A stretch of 60,318 nt of DNA from Candidatus Roizmanbacteria bacterium RIFCSPLOWO2_01_FULL_40_13 (GCA_001789745.1 MGAN01000010.1:1-60318), one strand, 5' to 3'; shown: positions 18,059 to 29,602, numbered from the stretch's first letter. Numbers and translations are program-made. The notes: a model not told the origin generated them from the letters alone.

Positions 18059-18682
18059 TCACTCTATGCTCTCTTCTCCCTCAAAGATGATATCGGATTC
18101 GACATTGTCGGAGGATGAATCAGTTGGGGGTTGTTCGGGTAGTTCAAAGGCAAAGGTAGAGGTGACGGTTTTTAACGACTCCAGCCAGAAGGATTTGCTG
18201 TTTTTGGAGTAATCGGCAACTAGAGAAATTAACGTCTCGATATCTACGGCTAATATTGTCTTCTTATCGTTTTCCTCAACTTCAATAGAATCGAGATCGG
18301 AAAGAAAGGATTTTTTGTAATTTTTAGCGATATTTTTGTTGGCTTTGATCCAATCAGCAAGTGAGGAATATTTTGTAGAAGTCAATTCAATTGTGATTCC
18401 TCCGTCATATTTTTTGTCGGTCAGTCTCAGGGCGGTATAATAATTGTCAGCCAGTTTTTCCTCGGATTTAACTGTCAAAGTTTCGGGATAGCTGAATTTG
18501 AACCCGGAGGGATCCTGGAATTCCCTGGTTTTGATTTTGCCGGGTTTCGCGCTTGGGGTAGGAGCAGATTGAGTAGAAATCGGTGACAGCAGTTTTTTAC
18601 TATTTTGCAGTGAAGCAATAAACATCAGGCTGGCGGAGACAATGATGAGAATGGTAAAGATGATAAGAATTTTTGATTTCAT
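18059..18682 (-). CDS. Membrane-anchored exported protein of unknown function
   Basis: A 207-residue protein with an N-terminal signal anchor (KILIIFTILIIVSASLMFIAS), a low-complexity Ser/Pro/Thr linker (TQSAPTPSAKPG) and a globular domain starting FQDPSGFKFSYPETLTV, a motif shared by PsbP-like exported domains. The C-terminus is acidic. It is convergent with the membrane gene on the other strand, only one base apart. No enzymatic motif seen. Confidence 0.55.
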   Translation of the reverse strand: MKSKILIIFTILIIVSASLMFIASLQNSKKLLSPISTQSAPTPSAKPGKIKTREFQDPSGFKFSYPETLTVKSEEKLADNYYTALRLTDKKYDGGITIELTSTKYSSLADWIKANKNIAKNYKKSFLSDLDSIEVEENDKKTILAVDIETLISLVADYSKNSKSFWLESLKTVTSTFAFELPEQPPTDSSSDNVESDIIFEGEESIE

Positions 18683-18711
18683 ATTTTGTTATACTTATTA
18701 ATATATCATTA

Positions 18712-19137
18712 ATGAAAAATATTATCGCATTTATAATTTTGTTTTTTTTCCTCCTTTTTTCTTTTAATGTTGTTGAGGCAAAATTATTGCCGAGATTTAG
18801 GTCGGGAGGAGCAAAACGGGTTGGATTTTCAGGCGGTATCGGTTCTAACGTCCGGTTACGCGGCGACAGACAGGCGATCATTGTCAACTTCAATAATTTA
18901 TCCAAAGCCAGCAATGTCATGTACACTTTAATTTACCAGACCAATGGTAAAGACGAAGGAGTGAGCGGATCGCTGGATTCCTCTACCGGAAACTCCGTCG
19001 CAAGAGAACTGTTGTTTGGTACCTGCTCTCACGGCGTTTGCCGCTATCACGCCAACATCACCAACATGCGGTTGGAGATTTTGACCACCTACAAAAGCGG
19101 CAAAAGAACTCTACGCAGATATAAAATAAGAGTATAA
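18712..19137 (+). CDS. Small secreted protein of unknown function
   Basis: Starting at the Met at 18712, the 141-residue product has a strong signal peptide (KNIIAFIILFFFLLFSFNVVEA, cleavage after VEA plausible) and a basic, Gly-rich mature part with two Cys (GTCSHGVCRY) that could form a disulfide. Repeated Arg and Lys residues suggest binding to the cell surface or nucleic acid. A longer frame starting 39 bp upstream exists, but the signal peptide supports this start. Its 3' end overlaps the convergent flippase gene by 27 bp. Confidence 0.55.
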   Translation: MKNIIAFIILFFFLLFSFNVVEAKLLPRFRSGGAKRVGFSGGIGSNVRLRGDRQAIIVNFNNLSKASNVMYTLIYQTNGKDEGVSGSLDSSTGNSVARELLFGTCSHGVCRYHANITNMRLEILTTYKSGKRTLRRYKIRV

Positions 19138-20382
19138 TTTTTTTTTGAGATAAATTGCCAGATAAACAAGAATTACAAAGAGCGAAAAAAAGATATTTAG
19201 CCTTATAATATTTATGACGTTTTTTTTCATTAACAGCAGAGCCAAAAGGTAAATAGGAGTAAATAATGGTAGAATCAACGCCAGATTACTACCTCTGGCA
19301 AGCAAAAAATTGTTGAGGAAAAAAAGACAGGCGTAAAACGAACCAAAAATACTGGAAAAACTCAAGATAGGTAAAATAGCCGTAAATTTGCTGCCGAATA
19401 AGATATTGATTAACAGCGTAGGAAAATACGTATACAGTAAATAAAAAAAAGCGAATGCGAAAAAAAGTAAAATCAGCGCAACTTTTAAAATAGTCAAATG
19501 TTTATTCCGTTCCGATTTTGAAGAAAAAAAGATAAAAGTGATTGAGATGAAAGGACTTAAAGCGTAATAAATTATCTTGGCAAACAAGGACCATGAAGCA
19601 TATATGCCAGCTTCATAGTCAGACAGATACTTTTTGGCATAGATTACGTCTGCGTTGTTTAGGATTGTTAAAGCCAAAGTCGAGAAAAAAACAAGTTGAA
19701 AGTAGCGATTCTTAAATACTCTCCAGACCGGGCGTTTTTTTGCCAGCGTTTTTTTGAGTCTGTTTTGACGGAAAATGATCTGTAGATAATAATAGCTTGC
19801 AGCGTAAATAAAAATCGCAGATAAGACGACTAAGCTGAGAACTGGAAAGATTCCTTCTAATCCCAAGTAAAGTGAGATTGCGCCGGAAAACTTAATAAAG
19901 GTTGCGATAATTCCAATCACGGAAAATGCCAAAAAAAGACGAAGTCCTTGAAGAGCTCCGTTGTAAAAAGAGCTCAAGTATCCCAATACTATTAATATAT
20001 AAAGCGCTGTTGATGACGCAAGTGAAAGATTGGTGATGGACGAAACAAACGGAAGTAAAAAGACTGCAAAGATAAAGAGTGGAAACATTTTTTTTACCGA
20101 GGTTGTGAAATTGAATTCAATCGATTTTACATATTCAAGTTGGTTTGCTGTTTTTTCCCCGACCTTTTTGATGATGTAAGTGGTAAAAATAGCAATAGGG
20201 GTAGTAGCTATGATACTGTAGGCAAACATGCTGCTTATTTCACCAAACCCTGACGGACCCAGTCTTCTGCCGACCAGGAAGTTGAAGCCGTAGTTCAAAA
20301 GGTTTACTAAAAAAGATGAGATAAAAAAATAAACACTTCCTTGGATGAATTCGTTCCTGATGATATTTTTGATTGTTCTCAT
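19111..20382 (-). CDS. Wzx-like polysaccharide flippase (MOP superfamily)
   Basis: A 423-residue protein with about 12-14 predicted helices. The N-terminal half has FLVNLLNYGFNFLVGRRLGPSGFGEISSMF, the hallmark start of polysaccharide_synt/Wzx proteins. It should move lipid-linked glycan units across the membrane, completing the pathway of the upstream glycosyltransferases. It is divergently placed to lepA with a 37-bp gap, so both promoters must lie in or near this gap. Confidence 0.8.
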   Translation of the reverse strand: MRTIKNIIRNEFIQGSVYFFISSFLVNLLNYGFNFLVGRRLGPSGFGEISSMFAYSIIATTPIAIFTTYIIKKVGEKTANQLEYVKSIEFNFTTSVKKMFPLFIFAVFLLPFVSSITNLSLASSTALYILIVLGYLSSFYNGALQGLRLFLAFSVIGIIATFIKFSGAISLYLGLEGIFPVLSLVVLSAIFIYAASYYYLQIIFRQNRLKKTLAKKRPVWRVFKNRYFQLVFFSTLALTILNNADVIYAKKYLSDYEAGIYASWSLFAKIIYYALSPFISITFIFFSSKSERNKHLTILKVALILLFFAFAFFYLLYTYFPTLLINILFGSKFTAILPILSFSSIFGSFYACLFFLNNFLLARGSNLALILPLFTPIYLLALLLMKKNVINIIRLNIFFSLFVILVYLAIYLKKKLYSYFISA

Positions 20383-20419
20383 TTTCCCGATATTCTAATA
20401 TATACTATTTATCTATTTT

Positions 20420-22309
20420 ATGGAAAATATCCGTAACTTTGCCATTATTGCACATATTGACCACGGCAAGTCTACTCTTGCCGATCGCTTTCTTGAGTTA
20501 ACCGGAACCGTGGATAAGGATAAACATCAAGAACAGTTGCTCGATCGCAATCCGATTTCGAGGGAAAGGGGAATTACTATTAAATTGGCGCCGGTGCGTA
20601 TGACATACAAAAATCAGAAACCCGAAAACCGAAATCCTAAACAAATTCAAAATACAAAATCCAAAAACCAAAACAATTTCGAATTCCGAGCTTCGAATTT
20701 CGAGTTTTCAAATTCAGAATATATTCTGAATTTGATTGATACTCCCGGTCATGTTGATTTTTCTTACGAAGTTGACCGGACTCTGGTTTGCGTCGAAGGA
20801 GTAATTCTCCTGGTTGATGCTACACAAGGAGTACAGGCTCAGACGATTGCCAATGCCTATAAAGCCATTGAGAAAAATCTGGTCATAATCCCGTCAATTA
20901 ATAAAATTGACCTTCCCGATGCCGAGGTTGCCAAAAGCAAGAGACAACTGGTTGAGTTTTTGGGTGTTAAGGAGAGTGAGATTTTCGAAATCTCCGCCAA
21001 GACTGGTGAAAACGTTGAGCGGTTGTTATCGGCTGTTGTTGAAAAAATTCCCCATCCTCAGAACCCTCAGGGTTCCCTAAACCTGAGGAACCCTGAGGGT
21101 TCTTTTGTAAATATTGAGACGTGGTCTGCTTCGTCTTTACAAGCTTTAATCTTTGATTCTTATTATGATCAACATCGGGGTGTAATCGCCTTTGTCAGGA
21201 TATTTTCAGGAAAATTCAGACCAGGAATGACGGTTCAGCTGGCATCTGGCAGGATTAATCTTGTGATTCAGGAAGTCGGATATTTTCTTCCCGATCTTCA
21301 ATCTGCTTCCGAGCTTGGTACGGGAGAAATAGGTTATATTGTCAGCAATCTCAAGGATATTCATCAAGTCAGAGTCGGGGATACGATTATTGACGAGGCA
21401 GGCATGAGTTTTCCTTTGGTAGGTTACAAAAAAGTAAATCCTATGGTCTACGCCTCGGTTTTTCCAACCGATACCGACGATTTTTTAAATCTGAAAAAAG
21501 CATTGGAAAAACTTTATCTAACTGATTCTGCTCTTGATTTTTCGACCATCCACAGTAAAGCCTTGGGCACCGGATATAGAGTCGGATTCCTGGGATTACT
21601 GCATGCCGATGTTGTGCGGGAACGTCTGGAGCGTGAGTTTAACTTAAGTTTAGTTCTGACTCCTCCTCAAATAGATTACCAACGAAGTACCGGCAGACAT
21701 AATGATGGTAAAGTGAGATATAAAGAACCGATTGTTAAGGTTAGCATAATTACACCCCAAGAGTATGTGGGCACGGTGATGAATCTTTGTCAAAGTTTTA
21801 AAGCAAAATTTATTACTATGGATAATAAGTCGCAGGTAGCGCTTATTTACGAGATGCCTTTAAGCGAAATGATCTCGGATTTTTATAATAAATTAAAAAG
21901 CGTAAGCAGCGGGTACGCCTCTTTGGATTGGGAGTTTCTCGAATATCGGGAAGTTGAGGCGGACAAGCTGACTTTGTTATTAAATCATGAACCAGTTGAA
22001 GAGTTTTCCGAAGTCGTAGTCGCTGACCGGGCTTTTGAAAAAGCGCAGAATCTAGTTGCAAGACTAAAAGATCTTATTCCCCGCCAGCAGTATGAGGTAA
22101 AGATACAAGCACAGTATAAAGGCAAAATCATTGCTTCGGAAAGAGTGGCTCCTTTTAGAAAAGACGTGACCAAAAAGCTATACGGAGGCGATAGAACACG
22201 CAAAGATAAACTATTGGAAAAACAAAAAAAGGGAAAAAAGAAGATGAAAATGATAGGTAAAGTTGAGATACCGAAGGAGGCATTTTTAAAACTATTCAAT
22301 AAAAATTGA
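20420..22309 (+). CDS. lepA: Elongation factor 4 (LepA) GTPase
   Basis: A 629-residue translational GTPase: G1 AHIDHGKSTLADRF, G2 ISRERGITIK, G3 LIDTPGHVDFSYEVDRT, G4 SINKIDL, and the LepA-specific C-terminal domain ending GGDRTRKDKLLEKQKKGKKKM. It back-translocates or remodels stalled ribosomes. Two insertions relative to the family stand out: about 33 residues of low-complexity Asn/Lys/Phe sequence between G2 and G3 (nt 20612-20718), and about 20 residues after VEKIPHP built on a DNA palindrome (nt 21061-21102). Both keep the frame. Confidence 0.93.
   Translation: MENIRNFAIIAHIDHGKSTLADRFLELTGTVDKDKHQEQLLDRNPISRERGITIKLAPVRMTYKNQKPENRNPKQIQNTKSKNQNNFEFRASNFEFSNSEYILNLIDTPGHVDFSYEVDRTLVCVEGVILLVDATQGVQAQTIANAYKAIEKNLVIIPSINKIDLPDAEVAKSKRQLVEFLGVKESEIFEISAKTGENVERLLSAVVEKIPHPQNPQGSLNLRNPEGSFVNIETWSASSLQALIFDSYYDQHRGVIAFVRIFSGKFRPGMTVQLASGRINLVIQEVGYFLPDLQSASELGTGEIGYIVSNLKDIHQVRVGDTIIDEAGMSFPLVGYKKVNPMVYASVFPTDTDDFLNLKKALEKLYLTDSALDFSTIHSKALGTGYRVGFLGLLHADVVRERLEREFNLSLVLTPPQIDYQRSTGRHNDGKVRYKEPIVKVSIITPQEYVGTVMNLCQSFKAKFITMDNKSQVALIYEMPLSEMISDFYNKLKSVSSGYASLDWEFLEYREVEADKLTLLLNHEPVEEFSEVVVADRAFEKAQNLVARLKDLIPRQQYEVKIQAQYKGKIIASERVAPFRKDVTKKLYGGDRTRKDKLLEKQKKGKKKMKMIGKVEIPKEAFLKLFNKN
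20612..20718 (+). repeat. In-frame low-complexity insertion in lepA (switch I-G3 loop)
   Basis: A stretch of repeated aaatc/aaattc/cgaat words (for example AATACAAAATCCAAAAACCA and TTCGAATTTCGAG) interrupts the family alignment between the G2 and G3 motifs. Similar words occur in the noncoding gap before 38009 and inside that gene. It looks like a genomic simple repeat that expanded in frame. Confidence 0.6.
21061..21102 (+). repeat. Perfect 16-bp inverted repeat inside lepA
   Basis: GAACCCTCAGGGTTCC (21061-21076) is the exact reverse complement of GGAACCCTGAGGGTTC (21087-21102), with a 10-nt loop. Each arm is itself nearly palindromic. It lies where other LepA proteins go directly from the G domain (IPxP) to domain II (LQALIFDS), so it is an insertion that has been tolerated in frame. 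Confidence 0.8.
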
Positions 22310-22325
22310 CGGAATTAACCGAGTT

Positions 22326-23240
22326 TCATACTTCCCTCCAGGAAATATGAGGATCTTTTTTCATGAAAGCATACTGTCTTTTGGCGTATTGGACTTCTTT
22401 AGTGATCCATTGTTTGATTGCTTCTTCTTTTGAAATCCTACCCTCAAGAAAGTTAATCAGCTGTTGATATCCTATGGTTTTAAGTCCGGGGTCGGTTGAT
22501 TTAAAGCCTATTGTAAGCAGATTTTTGACTTCTTCGATTGCTCCCTGTTCCAGCCTCTTCTCTACTCTTTGCTCGATTGCTTTTTTCAAATCGTCATTAT
22601 TTTTGAATTTAAGTCCGATAATTTTAAAGTTAATCGAGTTAAGTCTCAAGTAATCTGGCAAAATTATGATATTTTCATTTTTGGGCTTTTGTAAAGCTAT
22701 ATCGAACCTCGGAGGTTCGATATGTTGCCTTTTTGCTCTAAATTTAATAATTTCAATCTTTCGTATTAATCTTTGAGGGTTGTTTATTTCACTATGGCTC
22801 AATCGATTTAACGAAGGGACGTCCAAAATTCGTAAAATTTCTTGCAGATTTTCGACTTTTTTGTTTGCCAGTTTCCTTCTTAATAGACGGTCGGGGGGGA
22901 TGTTTTCGGTTTCAACACCATAAAGCAAGTGTTTTAAATAAAGATAGGTACCACCTACGATGATGGGGGTTTTTCTTCGCGTTAGGATGTCTTTAACGAC
23001 ACGAAGCGCAGATTCTTTATAGTCAAAAGAGGAAAAGTATTGATCAGGTTTGATTAAATCAATCAACCAGATTTTTCTAGTTTTTAGAAGTCGTTTGTCT
23101 TTTCCGGTAATGACGTCTATGTATTTATATATTTGCCTTGAGTCGCAATTTACCAGTTCGCCCTTAAATTTCCGGGCAAATTTTACGGCTAGACTTGTTT
23201 TCCCTGTAGCGGTCTGACCGGTGATTATTATTATTTTCAT
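22326..23240 (-). CDS. miaA: tRNA dimethylallyltransferase
   Basis: From the Met at 23240 the product is 304 residues and starts KIIIITGQTATGKTSLAVKFA, the Walker A of MiaA. DSRQIYKYIDVITGKD, IIVGGTYLYLKHLL and the C-terminal TIGYQQLINFLEG and ITKEVQYAKRQYAFMKK follow the family order. It adds the dimethylallyl group to A37 of tRNAs reading UNN codons. A 16-codon upstream extension lies partly in the D1 repeat and is rejected. A perfect palindrome (22699-22723) sits in frame inside the gene. Confidence 0.92.
   Translation of the reverse strand: MKIIIITGQTATGKTSLAVKFARKFKGELVNCDSRQIYKYIDVITGKDKRLLKTRKIWLIDLIKPDQYFSSFDYKESALRVVKDILTRRKTPIIVGGTYLYLKHLLYGVETENIPPDRLLRRKLANKKVENLQEILRILDVPSLNRLSHSEINNPQRLIRKIEIIKFRAKRQHIEPPRFDIALQKPKNENIIILPDYLRLNSINFKIIGLKFKNNDDLKKAIEQRVEKRLEQGAIEEVKNLLTIGFKSTDPGLKTIGYQQLINFLEGRISKEEAIKQWITKEVQYAKRQYAFMKKDPHISWREV
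22699..22723. repeat. Perfect 25-bp palindrome within miaA
   Basis: ATATCGAACCTC and GAGGTTCGATAT flank a single G. It encodes part of the segment QHIEPPRFDIAL, absent from typical MiaA. The palindromic nature is unexpected for a coding region and marks another in-frame repeat insertion. Confidence 0.75.
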
Positions 23241-23246
23241 TATTGT

Positions 23247-23420
23247 AATGCGGATTACGGATCCTATCCGGACGCTGCGGGACGTCAATCGTCCCAGCCA
23301 CGTTTGACGTGGCGGATATTCGGACGCTCCCCCCTGTTTCTCCTCCTTGCTAAGATGGGGGGGTTAAGAGATGGTGATTGTCCGCAAATCTGCAGATCCG
23401 CAGGGAATCCGCGGATCAGT
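23247..23420. repeat. Family D element, copy D1 (about 170 bp)
   Basis: The element runs from AATGCGGATTACGGATC to ATCCGCGGATCAGT; the ends are partly inverted (GGATTACGGATC versus GGATC-rich right end). Its reverse complement matches 53814-53972 along almost its entire length, sharing AATCGTCCCAGCCACGTTTG, CTCCTTGCTAAG and GGTGATTGTCCG. It fills the complete gap between the folD stop and the miaA start. Confidence 0.75.
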
Positions 23421-23421
23421 C

Positions 23422-24285
23422 TTACATTTGGAGTTTGGCCGCATCGATGAGATTTTTGTAGAGGTAAAGTACGTCAATTGGTCCTACCCCGCCGGGAGTT
23501 TTAGTATAAAAACTTGCTATTTTTTTGATTTCTTTTTCTTCATAATCGCCTTTAAGGTTGCCATTTTCTTTACGAAGGCCTACATTTATCAGTGCGACGT
23601 TGGGTTTAAGCATATCCGGATTAATTATTTTTTTACCTACTGCTGAAATAATCACGTCAGCCTCCTTATAGTAAGAATGCGGATCCGGAGTTATGGAGTT
23701 TACGTTTATATAATTAATTCGAGCTACAGTCAAAGTCTTCCCGATCGGCGTCCCGCCGGTGATACCCCGACCGATCAAAACCACTCGTTTATTTCTGAAT
23801 ATTTTTTTAAATACATTTTTTTCATCCCCAAGATCGATAGTCAATTGCGAAATGCCAACTTTAATATATATATATTTTAAGATGGTAAGAATAGCCAGAC
23901 CAATTGGCGGTAGAAATAGCGCTTTTCTTTTATGGCCTTCTATTTCTTTGGTTGTCGGAATGTATTCGTAGATACTTTCCGTTGAAAGAGATGCGGGCAA
24001 CGGCTGTTGGATTATTATGGCAGTTGTTTCGAGATCTTCGGATTTTTCCTTGATTTTAAGCAGAAATTTTTCAAATGACGGGGTTGCTTTAAAATGGATA
24101 AGTTCAAACTTTATGCCTAATTTTCTTGCCACTTTTTCTTTAATTTTGACATAGGAAAGTTGTTCTGAAGTTTTTCCTACCAGAAAAGTGACCAGTTTGA
24201 GAGGCTGCTTTTTTTTAAGTTTTTGAACACTTTTTTTGAGAGATTTTTCTATGGCAGAGGCGATTTTTTTAGTAGGAATCTCCAT
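23422..24285 (-). CDS. folD: Bifunctional methylene-THF dehydrogenase/cyclohydrolase
   Basis: A 287-residue FolD. The catalytic Tyr-x3-Lys is in LSYVKIKEKVARKLGI (Y about 44, K about 48), the substrate loop reads IIIQQPLPASLS, and the Rossmann loop is VVLIGRGITGGTPIGKTL in place of the usual VGRSxxVGxP. The end TKTPGGVGPIDVLYLYKNLI is the family signature. It interconverts 5,10-methylene-, methenyl- and 10-formyl-THF in the cytosol. The gene ends just at the D1 repeat. Confidence 0.9.
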   Translation of the reverse strand: MEIPTKKIASAIEKSLKKSVQKLKKKQPLKLVTFLVGKTSEQLSYVKIKEKVARKLGIKFELIHFKATPSFEKFLLKIKEKSEDLETTAIIIQQPLPASLSTESIYEYIPTTKEIEGHKRKALFLPPIGLAILTILKYIYIKVGISQLTIDLGDEKNVFKKIFRNKRVVLIGRGITGGTPIGKTLTVARINYINVNSITPDPHSYYKEADVIISAVGKKIINPDMLKPNVALINVGLRKENGNLKGDYEEKEIKKIASFYTKTPGGVGPIDVLYLYKNLIDAAKLQM

Positions 24286-24295
24286 GAGAGCTTGA

Positions 24296-24403
24296 AATAC
24301 GAATGCTGCGGAAAAATATGCGAACGATACGAATATTCTAATATTTCTTAAACAGAATTAGCATATTTGCGGCATTCGTATAAAGATTCGCATCATTCGT
24401 ATT
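24296..24403. repeat. Family E element with inverted ends
   Basis: Ends AATACGAATG and CATTCGTATT are perfect inverted repeats over 10 bp, and a second inner inverted pair (ATGCGAACGATACGAAT against ATTCGTATAAAGATTCGCAT) follows. The 108-bp element occupies the gap between folD and gyrA. Only one copy was recognised in this window. Confidence 0.6.
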
Positions 24404-24411
24404 GCATTATA

Positions 24412-26898
24412 TCAGACCAGAGTTGCGCTTACAACTCTATCGTCTTTTTGGGAAAAACGCATGAGAATAACTCCTTTTGCCGTCCTTGAACGGGCAGGTA
24501 TATCCTGGAGCGGGATTTTGACGACCTGACCGTTGAGACTGGTTATGATTACCGTCGACTTTTCCGGATTGATGATTTGGACAAAGCAGATTCTGCCAAT
24601 TTTATCATCGACAGAAGCGATCTTTACTCCTTTTCCACCCCGATGTTGACCTTTGAAAAACGAAAGTTTTGTCTTTTTGCCTACCCCCTTGTCACCCAAA
24701 ACCAGCAGATTTTTTTTGAACTCTTCAGCACCAAAAACATCAGCCGAAGTCACATAATCTCCGGGTTCCAGTTCAACTCCTTTTACACCTTTGGAGGATC
24801 TGCCTGTTGGTCTAATTTCTCCCTCTGTAAAAACAATGGCTTTGCCGCGACTTGAGGTGAGAAAGACATAATTAGATCCGTCGCTTAATTTAACCCAGAG
24901 TAGATTATCGTTTGGCTCAAGTCTGATGGCAATAATACCGTTGGAGCGGATATTGGCAAAATCAGAAAAAGGCGTTTTTTTTACCGTTCCTAACTTGGTT
25001 GACATCAAAACGAATAGTTTTTTGGCGTTATCGATAGTATTTTGATCATAAGCCAGGACGCTGGTTACTTTTTCATCCGGTCTTAAAGTTAACAAGTTTA
25101 CTAAAGCCTTACCTTTGGATGTTCGCGAGCCTTGGGGTATATCCCAAACCCGGGTTTGAAAGATTCTCCCCTGATCAGTGAAAAATAAAATAAAATCATG
25201 GGTCATGGCAGTCGTGATGTAATAGACATTATCTGTTTCTTTGGTTTCAATTCCGCTAACCCCTTTTCCTCCTCGATTTTGGACCCTGAAAGTTTCTCTG
25301 GGGACCTGTTTGATATAGCCTTCTTTGGTCAAAACGATAATTACTTCTTTATTTTCAAACAATTGCTCATCGGTTATCTCGCCCGGTTTGCTTTTAATTA
25401 TTTGAGTCTTTCTCTCATCGCCGTATTTTTTCCTGAGGTAAAGAAGTTCGTCTTTAATTACTTTTAGTATTTTAAAAATATCATTAAGCAGTCCTTCAAG
25501 GTGGGCAATCGTTTCTTTAAGCATAGATAATTCAGCTTCGATCTTTTCTTTCTCGAGGCCCGTGAGACGTTTCAATTGCATATCCAGTATAGCTTGTGCC
25601 TGTATTTGGCTAAGATTAAATTTTTTCACCAAGCTGGCTTTGGCTGCGGGTTCGTCTTTGGATTTTCTGATAATTTCGATAACTTCGTCGATATGGTCAA
25701 GTGCGATCAGATATCCTTCAAGTATATGGGCTTTGGCTTTGGCGTGTGCAAGTTCGTATTCCGATCGCTTGCTGACCATTGTGATGCGGTGTTTAATATA
25801 GTATTCCAGTACCGACTTGAGCGAGAGAGTCTGCGGGACGCCATCCACCAGCGCAACCATATTAATCGGGAAAGTAGTCTGCAACTCAGTATATTTGAAA
25901 AGATTATTCAGAACTTTTTTGTAAGACGCGTCTCTTTTTAGCTCGATTACCACTCTGATTCCTTCTCTATCCGATTCATCCCGCAGATCGGAAATTCCGA
26001 CAATTTTTTTATCGTTTACCAGTTTGGCTATTTTTTCGACTAACGTAGCTTTATTGACTTGATATGGTAGTTCTTTGACAATGATCGCTTTTTTGCCTGC
26101 TCTGATGTCTTCGTCTTCCACTTTTGCCCGCACCATTATTGAACCCCGGCCTGTAAGATAAGCTTGTTTGATGTCGTTGACGCCGTAGATCAGCCCGGCT
26201 GTTGGAAAATCAGGACCTTTGATAAATTGTTGCAATTCTTCCAGATTGATGTCAATTGTTAACTGAGACCAATGAGGCTTATTAAGTTCATGGGATTTAT
26301 TTAATTTAGCTTTATCGATCATGTAACAAATCGCATCGACGATTTCAATGAGATTGTGAGGCGGGATTTTGGTAGCCATTCCGACAGCTATTCCTTCGGC
26401 ACCCATCAATAACATATTGGGAAGTTTAGCCGGAAGATATACTGGTTCTTTTAAAGTACCGTCGAAATTATCGGTAAAAGGGACGGTTTCTTTTTCTAAA
26501 TCTATAAGCACTTCTTCGGCGATTTTGGTTAGCTTTACTTCGGTGTAACGCATGGCTGCCGGAGGATCTCCGTCGACCGAACCGAAATTACCTTGGCCCC
26601 GGATCAAAGGATAACGCATGGAAAAGTTTTGCGCCATACGGACAAGCGCTTCATAAACGGGCGCGTCACCATGAGGATGGTATTTGCCCAATACTTCTCC
26701 TACGACTTTCGCTGATTTGGAAAAGCGGGAAGTCGCCAGTAACCCCATCTTATAGATTGCATAGAGAATTCTACGATGTACCGGTTTGAGACCGTCTTTA
26801 ACGTCAGGCAGGGCCCGGGATACTATCACGGACATGGCATAATCAAGATACGCCCGTTTCATCTCAGATGTGATTTCGGCTTTTTGAATAGTAGTCAT
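24412..26898 (-). CDS. gyrA: DNA gyrase subunit A
   Basis: From MTTIQKAEI the product is 828 residues. [69 protein letters not shown] (catalytic Tyr) and the GyrA-box-type segment [15 protein letters not shown] in the C-terminal beta-pinwheel identify GyrA over ParC. It cleaves and reseals DNA during negative supercoiling with GyrB, encoded nearby. A Met four codons earlier (26910) is an alternative start; neither has a Shine-Dalgarno sequence. A perfect palindrome lies directly upstream. Confidence 0.95.
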   Translation of the reverse strand: MTTIQKAEITSEMKRAYLDYAMSVIVSRALPDVKDGLKPVHRRILYAIYKMGLLATSRFSKSAKVVGEVLGKYHPHGDAPVYEALVRMAQNFSMRYPLIRGQGNFGSVDGDPPAAMRYTEVKLTKIAEEVLIDLEKETVPFTDNFDGTLKEPVYLPAKLPNMLLMGAEGIAVGMATKIPPHNLIEIVDAICYMIDKAKLNKSHELNKPHWSQLTIDINLEELQQFIKGPDFPTAGLIYGVNDIKQAYLTGRGSIMVRAKVEDEDIRAGKKAIIVKELPYQVNKATLVEKIAKLVNDKKIVGISDLRDESDREGIRVVIELKRDASYKKVLNNLFKYTELQTTFPINMVALVDGVPQTLSLKSVLEYYIKHRITMVSKRSEYELAHAKAKAHILEGYLIALDHIDEVIEIIRKSKDEPAAKASLVKKFNLSQIQAQAILDMQLKRLTGLEKEKIEAELSMLKETIAHLEGLLNDIFKILKVIKDELLYLRKKYGDERKTQIIKSKPGEITDEQLFENKEVIIVLTKEGYIKQVPRETFRVQNRGGKGVSGIETKETDNVYYITTAMTHDFILFFTDQGRIFQTRVWDIPQGSRTSKGKALVNLLTLRPDEKVTSVLAYDQNTIDNAKKLFVLMSTKLGTVKKTPFSDFANIRSNGIIAIRLEPNDNLLWVKLSDGSNYVFLTSSRGKAIVFTEGEIRPTGRSSKGVKGVELEPGDYVTSADVFGAEEFKKNLLVLGDKGVGKKTKLSFFKGQHRGGKGVKIASVDDKIGRICFVQIINPEKSTVIITSLNGQVVKIPLQDIPARSRTAKGVILMRFSQKDDRVVSATLV

Positions 26899-26911
26899 AC
26901 TTTTAAACACT

Positions 26912-26937
26912 TAGAGACGTGATTAATCACGTCTCTA
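26912..26937. repeat. Perfect 26-bp palindrome upstream of gyrA
   Basis: Two 13-bp halves, TAGAGACGTGATT and AATCACGTCTCTA, abut without a loop just before the gyrA start and 15 bp beyond the ppa stop. There is no U-tract after it on the minus strand. It could be a dispersed palindromic repeat, a protein-binding operator for gyrA, or an RNA hairpin protecting the 3' end of the ppa transcript. Confidence 0.6.
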
Positions 26938-26952
26938 CATTAAATGATTAGG

Positions 26953-27465
26953 TTATTTCAGGGCTTTTTTCACTGCTTCCAAAGCTTCTTTCTTCGAAAG
27001 AAAGTTTTTTGTTTTTACCCATTTACCCGGCTCAAGCTCTTTATAATGATTGAAGTAGTGCTGAATTTTTTTCTTCAAGGTCGCATCCAGATCATCGATA
27101 TCTTCTACTTCAGCCAAAAAAGGATCCACTTTCTTGGTCGGTACGGCGATAATTTTGGTATCGATTCCTGCTTCATCTTCCATCTCAAGCATACCAACGA
27201 CACGGCACGGTAAGACAGTCCCGGGATGAAGGGAATAGCTTGATACGACAATTACATCCAGCGGGTCGCCGTCCTCCGCAAGTGTCTGGGGGACAAAGCC
27301 GTAATTCCCGGGATAAGACATGGCAGTGTATGAAAACCGGTCAACCATGATAAAACCGGAATTTTTATCCATCTCGTATTTGATAAAAGATCCTTGGGGA
27401 ATTTCAATTAAAACATTTAATTCTTCCGGCGGATTATTACCGGCGGATAGTTTTTTGATATCCAT
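26953..27465 (-). CDS. ppa: Inorganic pyrophosphatase, family I
   Basis: A 170-residue soluble pyrophosphatase: NVLIEIPQGSFIKYEMDKNSG, the metal site DGDPLDVIVV (the DxDPxD signature), and DDLDATLKKKIQHYFNHYKELEPGKWVK with the conserved Lys and Tyr. It hydrolyses PPi released by polymerases and nucleotidyltransferases. It is followed by gyrA with a palindrome between them and preceded by a 200-bp repeat-bearing gap. Confidence 0.93.
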   Translation of the reverse strand: MDIKKLSAGNNPPEELNVLIEIPQGSFIKYEMDKNSGFIMVDRFSYTAMSYPGNYGFVPQTLAEDGDPLDVIVVSSYSLHPGTVLPCRVVGMLEMEDEAGIDTKIIAVPTKKVDPFLAEVEDIDDLDATLKKKIQHYFNHYKELEPGKWVKTKNFLSKKEALEAVKKALK

Positions 27466-27534
27466 AATAGATAAGTAAATTAATAATTTACGTTCATAAC
27501 ATGCTGAACGTAGTGAAACACCTCTCTCCTATAC

Positions 27535-27616
27535 TATAGCTCGCAATACGATATGTCATATTTGTCATCCTGATGACATTTATCAAAACCGGTCATTTTG
27601 TTTTGCGCTGACTATA
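27535..27616. repeat. Family C element, copy C1 (short form)
   Basis: An 82-bp element with ends TATAGCTCGCAATACGATATG and, reading inward from the right, TATAGTCAGCGCAAAACAAAATG, i.e. imperfect terminal inverted repeats of about 22 bp. The centre holds TGTCATCCTGATGACA. It is almost identical to 58312-58395. It lies upstream of ppa, in the 202-bp gap behind gyrB, where no gene is seen. Confidence 0.75.
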
Positions 27617-27667
27617 GTTGCAATCAAGCTGCAAGATTCTTCGTTTCGCTCAGAATGACAAAAAACT

Positions 27668-29602
<1,935 letters not shown>

